From the IMG/VR virus record IMGVR_UViG_3300023116_005108, positions 20,274 to 84,273 of that record: DNA of 64,000 bases. One strand, written 5' to 3'. Made by a program: the position numbers and the translations under genes. Under the pieces are notes generated by a model, which was not told the DNA's origin, made no database searches, and saw only the letters and a program-made list of their open reading frames with translations. The stretch's first letter is position 1. The number at the start of each line of letters is the position of its first letter. The stretch is from a virus. Of the stretch, positions 8,374 through 17,076 are shown in pieces.

Positions 8374-9832
8374 CTTCCTCTTCAAAATTCGCATTTTGCG
8401 AATTTGCAAATCCTTGTTGATTGTTGTTTGCATTACTCTTAATCTCTCTAATAGTGCCAACTTCTCTTACTTTTGCAAACTTGCCGTCCATTTGCAAGCA
8501 TATATAACCTTCGTCTTCCATTCCGGGTCCATGTCTGGAAACAATTGGTATAAGTTTTTTATTTCCATTGTTTATTCCATCCGTAACTTTTTCTTCATCT
8601 GACTTATCCTTGAAGATTGAGAATGAAGTACAGAGCCAAACTAAACGGTCAGATCCGGAAACTACATCTGTAGATTCCTTGGTAATACCATCTCTATTAA
8701 GCTGCACAAATGACAAACACGGGCAATCATTCTCTACACAAAAATTATGCAGTGAAGTGATCTGAAAACCGAGAACTTGGAATTCTGCAAGATTGTTATT
8801 AATACTAGAAGATGTCATCAGTTTTAGATAGTCATAAATAATCACGCAGTCATTTAGTCTTCCTGTTTCATCATAGCCAACTCTCTTTAATAGCCATCTT
8901 TTGATAATAGATAGTGTTTCATCAAATGGTCTACCAGCAATGCTAATATAGTCATAAGGTATAGATTCAATAGTCTCTACAGATTTTGTCACAGAGTCTA
9001 CTTTTTCAGGATCTGTAGCAAATTTACCGGATGCAACATCATTAATTTCAACACCGCTTTTATTTGCAATGATTCTATTCCAGTGATCTTCTGTGCTCAT
9101 TTCTGTATCAAGCATAAGTACTGGTATATCATACTCTCCAGCAATATGCAAGGCAATATTATCGGCAAGTACAGATTTTCCAGTTTTGGGACGAGCAGCA
9201 ATCAGGTCTACGCATTTTCGACGCAAGCCGCCTCCAATAGCCTTATCGAATGCACTCATACCAGTTGGAATACCAATAGACTTGCCATCATTATTCTTGA
9301 TATGTTCTAGATATGCATGGATGCCTTCGCCAATAGATTTTGGAGAAAGATCATCTTCCTTCATGAAGGATAGACATACATCTTGAATAGGGTTTTCTGC
9401 AATCGACAAAATGCTGGCGATGTCCTCATCTCCAGTAACTTTGTTCAGGTTTAAATAAATGTCTCTGAGCTTACCCTGCATGATTCTGGCAAATTCAAGC
9501 CTCTTTAGTTTTTTGGCGTGCTCTGCGACATTATTAATATTAACCGGAGTATTCATAACTCCAGTGATATGTTTTAGCATATCATTTTTTTCAACAAATT
9601 CGTCTAGGTTTAGACTCTTTGCTGATGACAGGATCTCTGTATAACCAACAACATCTCCACTTTCGAATGAATGCTTAATGCACTTATATAGGACTTTGTT
9701 ATTTTCGATTGTGAAACTCTCTTCATTTACGAAGAGTTCAACTTCTAGTAAGCATTCCTTACCATGCTGTAAAAGTCCGGCAAGAACAGCACGTTCAGAA
9801 GCTACATTTTTCAAATCGGTTTCTTTAGACAC
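8354..9832 (-). CDS. dnaB: Replicative DNA helicase, DnaB family
   Basis: About 492 residues. DnaB N-terminal helical domain (ASERAVLAGLLQHGKECL) then the RecA-like motor: Walker A ARPKTGKS, VLMLDTEMS, DCVIIYDYLKLM (Walker B region) and FVQLNRDG. C-terminus is Asn/Glu rich (disordered). GTG at 9832 is preferred because GGAGA sits 8 bases upstream and it leaves a 2-base gap to the preceding gene; TTG 9838 is an alternative. Loads and drives the phage fork with the neighbouring primase. Confidence 0.9.
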   Translation of the reverse strand: MSKETDLKNVASERAVLAGLLQHGKECLLEVELFVNEESFTIENNKVLYKCIKHSFESGDVVGYTEILSSAKSLNLDEFVEKNDMLKHITGVMNTPVNINNVAEHAKKLKRLEFARIMQGKLRDIYLNLNKVTGDEDIASILSIAENPIQDVCLSFMKEDDLSPKSIGEGIHAYLEHIKNNDGKSIGIPTGMSAFDKAIGGGLRRKCVDLIAARPKTGKSVLADNIALHIAGEYDIPVLMLDTEMSTEDHWNRIIANKSGVEINDVASGKFATDPEKVDSVTKSVETIESIPYDYISIAGRPFDETLSIIKRWLLKRVGYDETGRLNDCVIIYDYLKLMTSSSINNNLAEFQVLGFQITSLHNFCVENDCPCLSFVQLNRDGITKESTDVVSGSDRLVWLCTSFSIFKDKSDEEKVTDGINNGNKKLIPIVSRHGPGMEDEGYICLQMDGKFAKVREVGTIREIKSNANNNQQGFANSQNANFEEEDGEEDF

Positions 9833-9834
9833 TA

Positions 9835-10374
9835 TCAAATTCTCCGCGAAATACATTTGTCGCAAATGTAATTTTCTCTAGCAAACATTGGATTGACATC
9901 AAAGGATTTATTGCATTGTGAGCATGTAACACTTTTAGTTTGATATTCTCTACGCTTTCTTTCTACTCTAGGAGAGTTAGAGTCATCAATACTGTTGAAG
10001 CCTCTTTCCTGCTCAGCCTCTTCTAAAACTCCAGCCATTGACTCAAACTTATTTTGACCAGAAGACTTTACCGACCGTTTTGGCTTGGATGATTTTATTG
10101 AGAAATTTTCATCTACTTTAGGTTCTGACTTTTTGGTTTTAGATCTACCGTTCCTTCTGTTCTTTTTGGGAGGATCTTGCTTCTCTAACTTTTCAAGTCT
10201 TTCCATCATATTTTTAAGACTGGCGGATAATTCATCCACAGGTTCTGGCTCTGGAATATCTACTTTTTCTCCGGAAATCATTTGATATGCTTCTGATATA
10301 CATTCCCAATTACTGTCAATGATGCCATCATAGAGCAATTCCCGCACTTTATCAACTAAATCTGTTAACGTCAT
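9835..10374 (-). CDS. Unrecognised basic protein with C-terminal zinc ribbon
   Basis: 179 residues; GGAG 6 bases before ATG. Three parts can be seen: an N-terminal helical 50 residues, a long Lys/Arg/Ser-rich linker (KKNRRNGRSKTKKSEPK), and a C-terminal CSQC ... CDKC zinc-binding pair (about 150-175). Lies between the helicase and a possible recombination mediator, so a replication or ssDNA-binding accessory role is plausible but only from context. Confidence 0.6.
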   Translation of the reverse strand: MTLTDLVDKVRELLYDGIIDSNWECISEAYQMISGEKVDIPEPEPVDELSASLKNMMERLEKLEKQDPPKKNRRNGRSKTKKSEPKVDENFSIKSSKPKRSVKSSGQNKFESMAGVLEEAEQERGFNSIDDSNSPRVERKRREYQTKSVTCSQCNKSFDVNPMFARENYICDKCISRRI

Positions 10375-10859
10375 TTAAAACTCCTAGCTTTTCCTAAATC
10401 TTGAAAAAGTGAAACCCTCTTCTTTATATCACGACAGGTTTCTGACAACATCTGAATACCAGCATACAGTCTTAAACGCGACTTTTCAATAGATTGTGCG
10501 TAAGTATTCTCAGAAATTATAGATTGCTTTTTTATTTCTGCTGGTAGAAATTTGTCATAGTTTGACCATTGTTTAGCAAACAAATAGTTCAATGCTTCAA
10601 CACACCAAGTATACTGACTACTTATTAAATCTAGCTTCTTTTGAAGAAGACCGCCATAATTCATCAGGGTAATTGCATTTGTAAAACATTCATCAGATGT
10701 TAAACTGATTATTTCTTCTGGCGGAAGATGTAATATGTGCGAATATTCATCACTATCTTTGTACTCTACAATATTATTAGCCGCACAAAAGTTATCAATC
10801 CATTCTGTAAATTTGTCCAGTCCATCTATTCCAGAGACTGTTGAATCAAGTTCTTCCAT
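10371..10859 (-). CDS. Unrecognised helical protein, possible UvsY-type recombination mediator
   Basis: 162 residues, all-helical by composition, with good SD (GAGAGG). Contains LQKKLDLISSQYTWCVEALNY and a final basic helix with IKKRVSLFQDLGK. Size, helical character and position two genes from RecA/UvsX recall T4 UvsY, which helps load UvsX on SSB-covered ssDNA; I cannot confirm the homology from sequence alone. Overlaps the next gene upstream by 34 bases. Confidence 0.5.
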   Translation of the reverse strand: MEELDSTVSGIDGLDKFTEWIDNFCAANNIVEYKDSDEYSHILHLPPEEIISLTSDECFTNAITLMNYGGLLQKKLDLISSQYTWCVEALNYLFAKQWSNYDKFLPAEIKKQSIISENTYAQSIEKSRLRLYAGIQMLSETCRDIKKRVSLFQDLGKARSFK

Positions 10860-11251
10860 TCTGACCTCTCATTGTATGGCAATGTGACAATTTTGATTTC
10901 GTTCAACCGACACCACTCTATTTTATCGGAATCTCTCTGTTTTGCAAGCACAAAATCCATTTTATTTTTGTGAAAAAACGGAGAATATTCATAGTGCTGC
11001 TGACCATGAACTTCGATCACAAGCATTAATTCAGGCAAGAAAAAGTCGGCATATAATAAAGAGCCTCTGCCAAGACGTTTAGATCCGGGCAGAGTGACTT
11101 CTTCATATAAAGAGTAGGTAGGCCAATTCTCTTTAATTAACTCTCTAGCTTGTTTATGGTATGATGATTTTTTGGATCTGAAGTTCCTAGACTTATTTTT
11201 AGCATAATTAAACTTATGTTCTTTTCCATCTAATCCAGTAACTCTAAACAT
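10826..11251 (-). CDS. Vsr/DUF559-like endonuclease (PD-(D/E)XK fold)
   Basis: 141 residues. LYADFFLPELMLVIEVHGQQHYEY is the D-(x)n-E-x-(H/G)-(G/Q) core of Vsr/DUF559-type nucleases, followed by AKQRDSDKIEWCRLNEIKIVTLPY, the usual helix-strand end. A mismatch- or branch-cutting role next to RecA is reasonable. Start overlaps the RecA stop by 8 bases. Nuclease fold fairly sure, substrate unknown. Confidence 0.7.
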   Translation of the reverse strand: MFRVTGLDGKEHKFNYAKNKSRNFRSKKSSYHKQARELIKENWPTYSLYEEVTLPGSKRLGRGSLLYADFFLPELMLVIEVHGQQHYEYSPFFHKNKMDFVLAKQRDSDKIEWCRLNEIKIVTLPYNERSEWKNLIQQSLE

Positions 11252-12287
11252 CCTTTAGCATACCATTAACCTGTGCCTTTACTTGATCAAAAATATCCTG
11301 TCGCTCTACAAGGAATTCATAAATCTTTGCCTGTCCTTGAAACTTAGGAGGCTCTTTAAATTCTTCGCTGCCCTCCAAGAATGGAATTGAATACCAAGCC
11401 CCGGCCTTGTCTATGATGCCAAATGATTCTGCTAGATCTATCATTTCTTTTTCTTTGTCAATACCTTTGCCATATCTAATATGGCTAACACATTCTGTTC
11501 CAGATGCACCCATAGAAGAACATGCTACTTTCCAATGAACAAGCTGTCCAATCTTTTTACCATTTTCTTCCCATGGTTCTATCTTTGCAATATCAATTCT
11601 AGTATCAGCCTGATACTGAATCATTACACCGCAGTCTGGAATTTTGACTTTACCGTATCCAGATGTGTTTGTAATATAATGCGTAATAATCAATACGATA
11701 ATTTTGTTTTTTACTACTGTTTGCGAAGTCTTTTTTACCCAATGCGACAATAGTTTTGGAAGGGTTGCACGAAGTGAACCAGATGCACTCTCTTCAAGTT
11801 CTGACCTTGGCACTAAAGAAGAACATGAGTCAATCACGCATACAGCACCTTTATTTTCAGGACGCTTTATTAGTTCTTCAGCAATATTTAAGAAGTCTTC
11901 AGCGGATAGAGACTCTCCATCTTCTGGACTATGAACAATTTGTATTTTGTTTAAATCTAAACCTTCTGTACCAGAGAGATTATAAGCCTTTAATCGACTT
12001 TCGCCATCAACATAGATTACTGGACGATTATCATCTTGAGCATTTTTACAAATCTGCAAACATGTTGTGCTCTTTCCAGTTTTGGGATCTCCAGAAATAA
12101 TATTCCAAGACGCCTCTCTAATTCCTCCATTAAGAGCTAGATCAAGTTTTGGACTTACGGTGATGCACTTTAGATCTGCCATGCTTTGAATTAGCTCTGA
12201 TCCTTTAGATACGACTTTACCGAAGGCTCTTTGAATAGCCTTGTCGTTGCTCAAATCCACTTTCTTTTTTTTCTTATCGTCTGCCAT
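11244..12287 (-). CDS. RecA/UvsX-like recombinase
   Basis: 347 residues. Walker A GDPKTGKST near residue 66, Walker B VCVIDSCSSL, and loop/strand features IIVLIITHYI typical of RecA. Forms filaments on ssDNA and catalyses strand exchange in this family. Lys-rich N-terminus (DDKKKKKVD). Flanked by the Vsr-like nuclease and the possible mediator, forming a recombination group. Confidence 0.9.
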   Translation of the reverse strand: MADDKKKKKVDLSNDKAIQRAFGKVVSKGSELIQSMADLKCITVSPKLDLALNGGIREASWNIISGDPKTGKSTTCLQICKNAQDDNRPVIYVDGESRLKAYNLSGTEGLDLNKIQIVHSPEDGESLSAEDFLNIAEELIKRPENKGAVCVIDSCSSLVPRSELEESASGSLRATLPKLLSHWVKKTSQTVVKNKIIVLIITHYITNTSGYGKVKIPDCGVMIQYQADTRIDIAKIEPWEENGKKIGQLVHWKVACSSMGASGTECVSHIRYGKGIDKEKEMIDLAESFGIIDKAGAWYSIPFLEGSEEFKEPPKFQGQAKIYEFLVERQDIFDQVKAQVNGMLKDV

Positions 12288-12290
12288 TTA

Positions 12291-12788
12291 TTACAAGCCT
12301 TTCAATATATTTCTGCCATACCCAAACGGTTTCGATACTTCAGTCTTATTATTTTCAGAAATTACTATCTCTGTTTCTTTACGCTCTTTCTCAAACTTTT
12401 CGATTATAGGAATTAGCTTATCCCTATTTTCTTTTTTGGATAACTTCAATATAAACTTAGCCTGTGGTGATTTTATTGCTTTTATTACTGAGTCGGCGTG
12501 ATAGTCTTTCAGTAGTTTGTTTGCCGCAATAACTTCGCCCTTATAAGCACCATGCAACTTATTTCCTTGCAGCCAGAAACTCTCTGCGTTTTTGCCAGAA
12601 TTGAAATACTCATTTCTTTTCTGGAATATCAACTCCGCAATGTAATTTCCGGGCGTTACATAGCCAGCCTTATGCATAGATTTATAAGGAGTCTTTTCCG
12701 TGCATTGAGCAACTCGCTGCTTACTTATCTGCTCGGATTTTGTGGATGTGATTTGTGTCTTTTTTTGCTGCTCGTTTTTTTGATGCAT
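12291..12788 (-). CDS. Unrecognised protein (possible DNA-associated)
   Basis: About 165 residues. GGAG lies 7 bases before ATG 12788 (a GTG at 12791 is adjacent). The first 40 residues are Gln/Lys/Thr rich and disordered; the core (GYVTPGNYIAELIFQKR ... FILKLSKKENRDKLIPIIEKFEKER) is helical. No known family seen. Overlaps the upstream gene by 68 bases in another frame, an unusually long overlap that the clear SD supports. Confidence 0.6.
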   Translation of the reverse strand: MHQKNEQQKKTQITSTKSEQISKQRVAQCTEKTPYKSMHKAGYVTPGNYIAELIFQKRNEYFNSGKNAESFWLQGNKLHGAYKGEVIAANKLLKDYHADSVIKAIKSPQAKFILKLSKKENRDKLIPIIEKFEKERKETEIVISENNKTEVSKPFGYGRNILKGL

Positions 12789-13089
12789 CACCTTTCTCCG
12801 AAGCCTCTTTACTCATTACTGCGTATCCACGCTTAGAATTGATATTCATAAGTTTATCAACTGTGAAATCATTAGTAGCTTTGTTTTTGCATTCATCATA
12901 GTACGATGAAACTACAGATTTGTCAAGTCCTAAATCAGAAGAAACATCAGATAAAGTCATACTGGAGCATTTGCTTTCAATGTAAAATTTTTGAACTTTA
13001 GAAAGTTCGTCAGTAGTTGCTTTGGCTTCGACATTTTCTTGTGCTTTAGGTTGTCTATTCGTTCTTCTTTTGGTTTTTTTGGTCGGCAT
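12721..13089 (-). CDS. Small basic helix-turn-helix-like protein
   Basis: 122 residues. Basic start (PTKKTKRRTNRQPK) and a helix-turn-helix-like segment MTLSDVSSDLGLDKSVVSSYY near 45-65, suggesting DNA binding. Its last 68 bases overlap the next gene in a different frame. Exact family not recognised. Confidence 0.55.
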   Translation of the reverse strand: MPTKKTKRRTNRQPKAQENVEAKATTDELSKVQKFYIESKCSSMTLSDVSSDLGLDKSVVSSYYDECKNKATNDFTVDKLMNINSKRGYAVMSKEASEKGDASKKRAAKKDTNHIHKIRADK

Positions 13090-13318
13090 TTATATCCTCC
13101 ATTAATAAATCGGTTTTTAAAATAAGTTCTAATCGTTCTTTAAGAGATTTTATGCAATCAATGTATGACTCATGTTTTTCTTCAATTTGAAATTTACGAC
13201 ATAAATCATAGCCGATAAAATCTACTTCTTCTTTACCCAAAGGCTGTAGCAAGGTATTTCCATTAGTGACGGTTCCAATGTATGGAACTATCATAATTAC
13301 ACTTTTGTATTCTTCCAT
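13055..13318 (-). CDS. Unrecognised small protein
   Basis: 87 residues; N-terminal beta-type segment (SVIMIVPYIGTVTNGN) and a C-terminal helix (YIDCIKSLKERLELIL). Coupled on both sides (1-base and 35-base overlaps), so very likely translated. No motif recognised. Confidence 0.55.
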   Translation of the reverse strand: MEEYKSVIMIVPYIGTVTNGNTLLQPLGKEEVDFIGYDLCRKFQIEEKHESYIDCIKSLKERLELILKTDLLMEDINADQKNQKKNE

Positions 13319-13659
13319 TATCCGCCCTCTATGAAACGACGTTTTTGCTCCGAATTCATTTTATTGATTTGAGAGTTTATTTCTTTCTTTGCTTCTTTTA
13401 GTGCAGATTTTTTAGAATCTTTATCTTGCAGTGTTCGCTCTTGAACTTCTGACTGTCCAAGCCTTTTAGCGTTACGCTCAGATAGCTGACCAATCGTAGT
13501 TGCCTCTTGACGAACAAATACCATTGGGGGATGAATCACTCTTTCAAGCGTATCATTTCCGCAACTGATACAATATATTATAGCCTTTTCGGTTATGCTT
13601 TGGTATACATCTTTTAGCTCGGTTTCACAATTTGAGCATAAATAGTCATATGTTGGCAT
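13318..13659 (-). CDS. FmdB-family zinc ribbon protein
   Basis: 113 residues. Starts MPTYDYLCSNC with a second pair CISCGN (residues 8-38), exactly the FmdB zinc ribbon, followed by a helical charged tail. The family is found in bacteria and phages; proposed regulators, no proven function here. Directly follows phoH and overlaps neighbours by one base. Confidence 0.78.
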   Translation of the reverse strand: MPTYDYLCSNCETELKDVYQSITEKAIIYCISCGNDTLERVIHPPMVFVRQEATTIGQLSERNAKRLGQSEVQERTLQDKDSKKSALKEAKKEINSQINKMNSEQKRRFIEGG

Positions 13660-14366
13660 TATTCCTCCAATGCTCTCAGGATTTCCCCAATAATTCCATT
13701 TCTTTGAATGTCATCATAGGTTAGATAACAAACTCCAACCCCTTCAATATTTCCAACTTTTCTTATTAAAGTTTCAAGCCCGCTACGAGATCTTAAATCG
13801 GTTTGATTGATATCCCCATTGATAATAACCTTGGAATTCTTGCCCATGCGAGTGATAAACATTTTTAATTGATCCAAGGTGCAGTTTTGTGCTTCGTCCA
13901 AAATCATGCAACAATAATCAAAGGTTGCACCTCTCATGACTTCAAGCGGTTCATAACGAATCTTGCCGTCATTATAGTGGAGGCCATAGTTAGCCTGACC
14001 AAGAAAATTCTTAATATTTTCCTCAATAGGCTTTAGGTAAGGTGCAATCTTTTCATTCATCTCTCCGGGAAGTGATCCTAATTCTTTTCCGGAGCATACT
14101 AATGGACGAGTTGCAATAATTTTGTCGTAACTTCCTTCATGCAAAAAATTGGCAAACATCCCAGCACTAATATAAGATTTCCCAGAACCAGCAGGTCCAA
14201 CACAAATTGTGATTGGATTATTAATAATCGACATAATATAATTATGATGATTGTCTGTTTTAGCAGTAACGGATTTAACCGCCGTTCTTGACTGTTTATC
14301 TTTCCTTTTATTTACTGGTCTAAAATCTGGTTTATTGACTGGTCTTCTTGTTCTTTTTTTTCTCAT
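13659..14366 (-). CDS. phoH: PhoH-like ATPase
   Basis: 235 residues. Walker A GPAGSGKSY near residue 57, ATRPLVCSGKELGSLPGEM, and Walker B MILDEAQNCT, then FITRMGKNSKVIINGDINQTDL: the full PhoH set. N-terminal 40 residues are basic and disordered. Family is an ATPase linked to RNA metabolism and phosphate stress; common in large phages, role unsettled. Confidence 0.92.
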   Translation of the reverse strand: MRKKRTRRPVNKPDFRPVNKRKDKQSRTAVKSVTAKTDNHHNYIMSIINNPITICVGPAGSGKSYISAGMFANFLHEGSYDKIIATRPLVCSGKELGSLPGEMNEKIAPYLKPIEENIKNFLGQANYGLHYNDGKIRYEPLEVMRGATFDYCCMILDEAQNCTLDQLKMFITRMGKNSKVIINGDINQTDLRSRSGLETLIRKVGNIEGVGVCYLTYDDIQRNGIIGEILRALEE

Positions 14367-14377
14367 GTATTAGCTTC

Positions 14378-15577
14378 TTATGTTAAATCTGTAACACTTT
14401 TCTTAGCTTCCCAGAATCTACAACTCCAATATCTTGCCTTCCATTTAGGACCGGGATTAGTATCGCATTGATGACGGGCACGGAAATTCTTACGCCTCTG
14501 AGGATCATCGCGTTTAATATCCATGTTTGGATCGCCAAAATTCACCTTTACGATATTACCCTTATCATTTTTAACATAAACGCTAAACTTCTTTGGACCC
14601 TTTGGAGTTCTAAAGGGCTTATTGAGTTTAACATTCTTCTTCTTTTTTTCCGCCATTAATGATTCAACATCGTCTTCTTCTTCATCATTATCGTTATCTT
14701 CATCCAAAGAAGCATACATAACTGAATCAAAAATAGCCTCAATAAAATGCTCAGCTTTAGAGATCTTATCCTTAGTCCATTCTTCAAATGCCACAGGCTT
14801 AGTTTCTAGCATTTCTACTAATTCCATAAGCTGCATGTGCATTTTCATAATTTGTGCAACTTGCATTGACCCTTCTTCATATTCAGCCTTGGTGCTTTTT
14901 GGATGCGACTTTGGCAAAAGATCATTGTCTTGTTTGTAATTAGGATTACTTGGTCTACCATTTCTCATTAAATAAAGAAAGGCATTAACTCTTGCCATAG
15001 CCCATCCATCCCTTGACATATTTGGGTGATGACTTGTGGAGAAAGCACCGGCACCACGACGATACACAGCTTTAAGCTGACCAAGGGTTGCTTTGCTGCC
15101 CTTTCCTTTTTCAGAAACTTTGGCATTATGTTCAGAAACTTTGCTCTGTAGTTTAGATATTGTTTCTTTGCTTAGTGTAATTTTACCCTTATCATCTTTA
15201 GCACTATCTGGCTTATTCTTTTTGGAACCCTTCTTTCGATCTTTTTTAGGTGCTGGAGTTTTTCTTGGATCATTCTTTGGAGGTTTGCCATACTGTACAG
15301 CAATCGAATAATCTTCAGACTCTTCTCCAAAGTCTAAATATTCGTCTTCCGCTGGAATATACATCTTTGATTCATCAGTGATGATTTCTGTTGAACCAAA
15401 TGTTTGATCGTAATAGTTATCTTTTACTTGATCAGCAGTAGACGCCTTAGATGACTGTTGACAAACGGCATACCTTTGTGAAGCGTCTGGATATTCTTCG
15501 TTCATTTTTGGATTAGACATACATCTGGACAAAAAATCAGTTCTGTCTTCATCAGGTTTTCTTTGTGGAATTGGCAT
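14378..15577 (-). CDS. Phage conserved protein, likely head/packaging-associated
   Basis: 399 residues in segments: N-terminal TDFLSRCMSNPKMNEEYPD ... RYAVC, an extension that I recognise from phage head proteins; a Lys-rich linker; KATLGQLKAVYRRGAGAFS ... WAMARVNAFL (about 165-215); an acidic run DEDNDNDEEEDD; and a C-terminal module KFSVYVKNDKGNIVKVNFGD ... ARHQC ... WSCRFW. The last two modules recur in phage structural or prohead-core proteins. Assignment to the virion rests on this memory of the modules and is not certain. Confidence 0.6.
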   Translation of the reverse strand: MPIPQRKPDEDRTDFLSRCMSNPKMNEEYPDASQRYAVCQQSSKASTADQVKDNYYDQTFGSTEIITDESKMYIPAEDEYLDFGEESEDYSIAVQYGKPPKNDPRKTPAPKKDRKKGSKKNKPDSAKDDKGKITLSKETISKLQSKVSEHNAKVSEKGKGSKATLGQLKAVYRRGAGAFSTSHHPNMSRDGWAMARVNAFLYLMRNGRPSNPNYKQDNDLLPKSHPKSTKAEYEEGSMQVAQIMKMHMQLMELVEMLETKPVAFEEWTKDKISKAEHFIEAIFDSVMYASLDEDNDNDEEEDDVESLMAEKKKKNVKLNKPFRTPKGPKKFSVYVKNDKGNIVKVNFGDPNMDIKRDDPQRRKNFRARHQCDTNPGPKWKARYWSCRFWEAKKSVTDLT

Positions 15578-15586
15578 AGTTTAACC

Positions 15587-16000
15587 TCATAAATCTTGTT
15601 CTTTAACAAAAACACCATCTACCATCCTACCCTTACGGTCCTTTATATCATTATATGCTGTTTCTAAACATTGTGCGAGAGTAATTTTGTTACGCTCCAT
15701 AATATTTAGCATAACAACCATCATATCACCTAAATCATCACGGACATCTTTACCCTTACATACACTATCAGAAAGTTCGCCAAGTTCTTGTAGCAGCTTT
15801 AGTGTTTGATCTTTATCAGAACTTCCATCAATTAAGTTTCTATCATAATGCCATTGAACAATATCGTCTACCAAATCGCATACTGTATTATACAACAATT
15901 CTTTCTCGCTGGCTTGTCTCATTTTAAGTCCTTCTGTTTTTGAAAACTCAATAGGTGAATCATCAACATATCCTGTTACATGAATATACTCGTCTGTCAT
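15587..16000 (-). CDS. MazG-like NTP pyrophosphohydrolase
   Basis: 137 residues. The all-alpha NTP pyrophosphatase signature is present: LLQELGELSDSVCKG followed by DDLGDMMVVMLNI (E-x-x-E ... E/D-x-x-D metal site). Overlaps nrdB by 4 bases. Members cut (d)NTPs to monophosphates; in phages they may trim non-canonical dNTPs or lower (p)ppGpp. Confidence 0.8.
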   Translation of the reverse strand: MTDEYIHVTGYVDDSPIEFSKTEGLKMRQASEKELLYNTVCDLVDDIVQWHYDRNLIDGSSDKDQTLKLLQELGELSDSVCKGKDVRDDLGDMMVVMLNIMERNKITLAQCLETAYNDIKDRKGRMVDGVFVKEQDL

Positions 16001-17076
16001 AGTCCCAAATCTCCAAAATCCATATCGTCTAAATCATTCTTACTTGCACCAATCTTGTAGGATGTAATCTCATGCTCTTGTGGTGCGACCTGAACAGCCT
16101 CACTGTTAAGCCAAGGCTCTGTCCATCCAGAAATAGGATTCTTTAATCCAGTCTCATATGGTAGCCCAATTACCTTGCGTCGAGATTGACATAGCCAGTC
16201 GATATACTGATGCATAACGGTTTCGTTAAGCCCAATAATAGATCCATCTTTAAATAGATAAGAGGCCCATTCTTTTTCTTCTCGTGCGGCAGAGTCAAAC
16301 ATCCCGCAGGCCAATTCTTCACATTCCTTAGCAGTTTTAATAAACCCTTCATCTTCCACGCTATGTAGAATTTTTAGGATCTCTTGAGTATTGTAAAGAT
16401 GCAATGCCTCGTCTCTTTTAATCAATTTAACAATATCAGCATTGCCAATCATCTTCTTATTTTCAGCAAATGCAAATGCACAGATAAAGCTAACATAAAA
16501 TCTTACAGCTTCAAGAATATTGATACTAACAAGTGTAAGATAAATCTGTTTCTTTAGATCTTTAGTAGATCCTTTCTTTGTGAGATTGCTCAATGCGTCA
16601 TATTCTTTAATAGCAACGTCTGCTCTTTTAAGGATTTCCTTATCAGTTAGACAGCTATCAAGAACTTCAGACGGATCGTTATAAACATTCTTAATAATGT
16701 AAGTATAGCTATAACTATGGATTTGCTCAAAGAATTCCCAAGTCTTCATACATGCTTCAAGTTCTGGACTTGATACATATTCAAGAAGTGTAGGAACCCC
16801 TCGACAAATAACACTATCCATCATAGTCTGATATTTAAGATTGCTTGTAAAGATAAACCGCTCATTCTCGGACATGATATTATCATCCTTGAAATCGTTG
16901 CGATCTTTCTTTAATTCAATTTCTTCTGGTCTCCAAAAGAACTCCATCTGCTTTTTAAAGAGATCAAAGAATACAGGATATTTAAATTTATCGTATCTCT
17001 GTAGAGCTAGATCTTCGCCAAGAAACAAAGGCTGGTTACTGTAATCGACATTCTTCTTGTTTAAAATCGTTTTCAT
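15997..17076 (-). CDS. nrdB: Ribonucleotide reductase class Ia, beta subunit
   Basis: 359 residues. All radical and metal ligands can be aligned with the E. coli enzyme: Asp in SNLKYQTMMDS, Glu/His in FFEQIHSYSY, radical Tyr in that same motif, Glu in ILEAVRFYVSF, Glu/His in RDEALHLYN. So an active tyrosyl-radical subunit is expected. ATG 17076 overlaps the nrdA stop (ATGA) and has GGAG 10 bases upstream; GTG 17085 is less likely. Confidence 0.95.
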   Translation of the reverse strand: MKTILNKKNVDYSNQPLFLGEDLALQRYDKFKYPVFFDLFKKQMEFFWRPEEIELKKDRNDFKDDNIMSENERFIFTSNLKYQTMMDSVICRGVPTLLEYVSSPELEACMKTWEFFEQIHSYSYTYIIKNVYNDPSEVLDSCLTDKEILKRADVAIKEYDALSNLTKKGSTKDLKKQIYLTLVSINILEAVRFYVSFICAFAFAENKKMIGNADIVKLIKRDEALHLYNTQEILKILHSVEDEGFIKTAKECEELACGMFDSAAREEKEWASYLFKDGSIIGLNETVMHQYIDWLCQSRRKVIGLPYETGLKNPISGWTEPWLNSEAVQVAPQEHEITSYKIGASKNDLDDMDFGDLGL

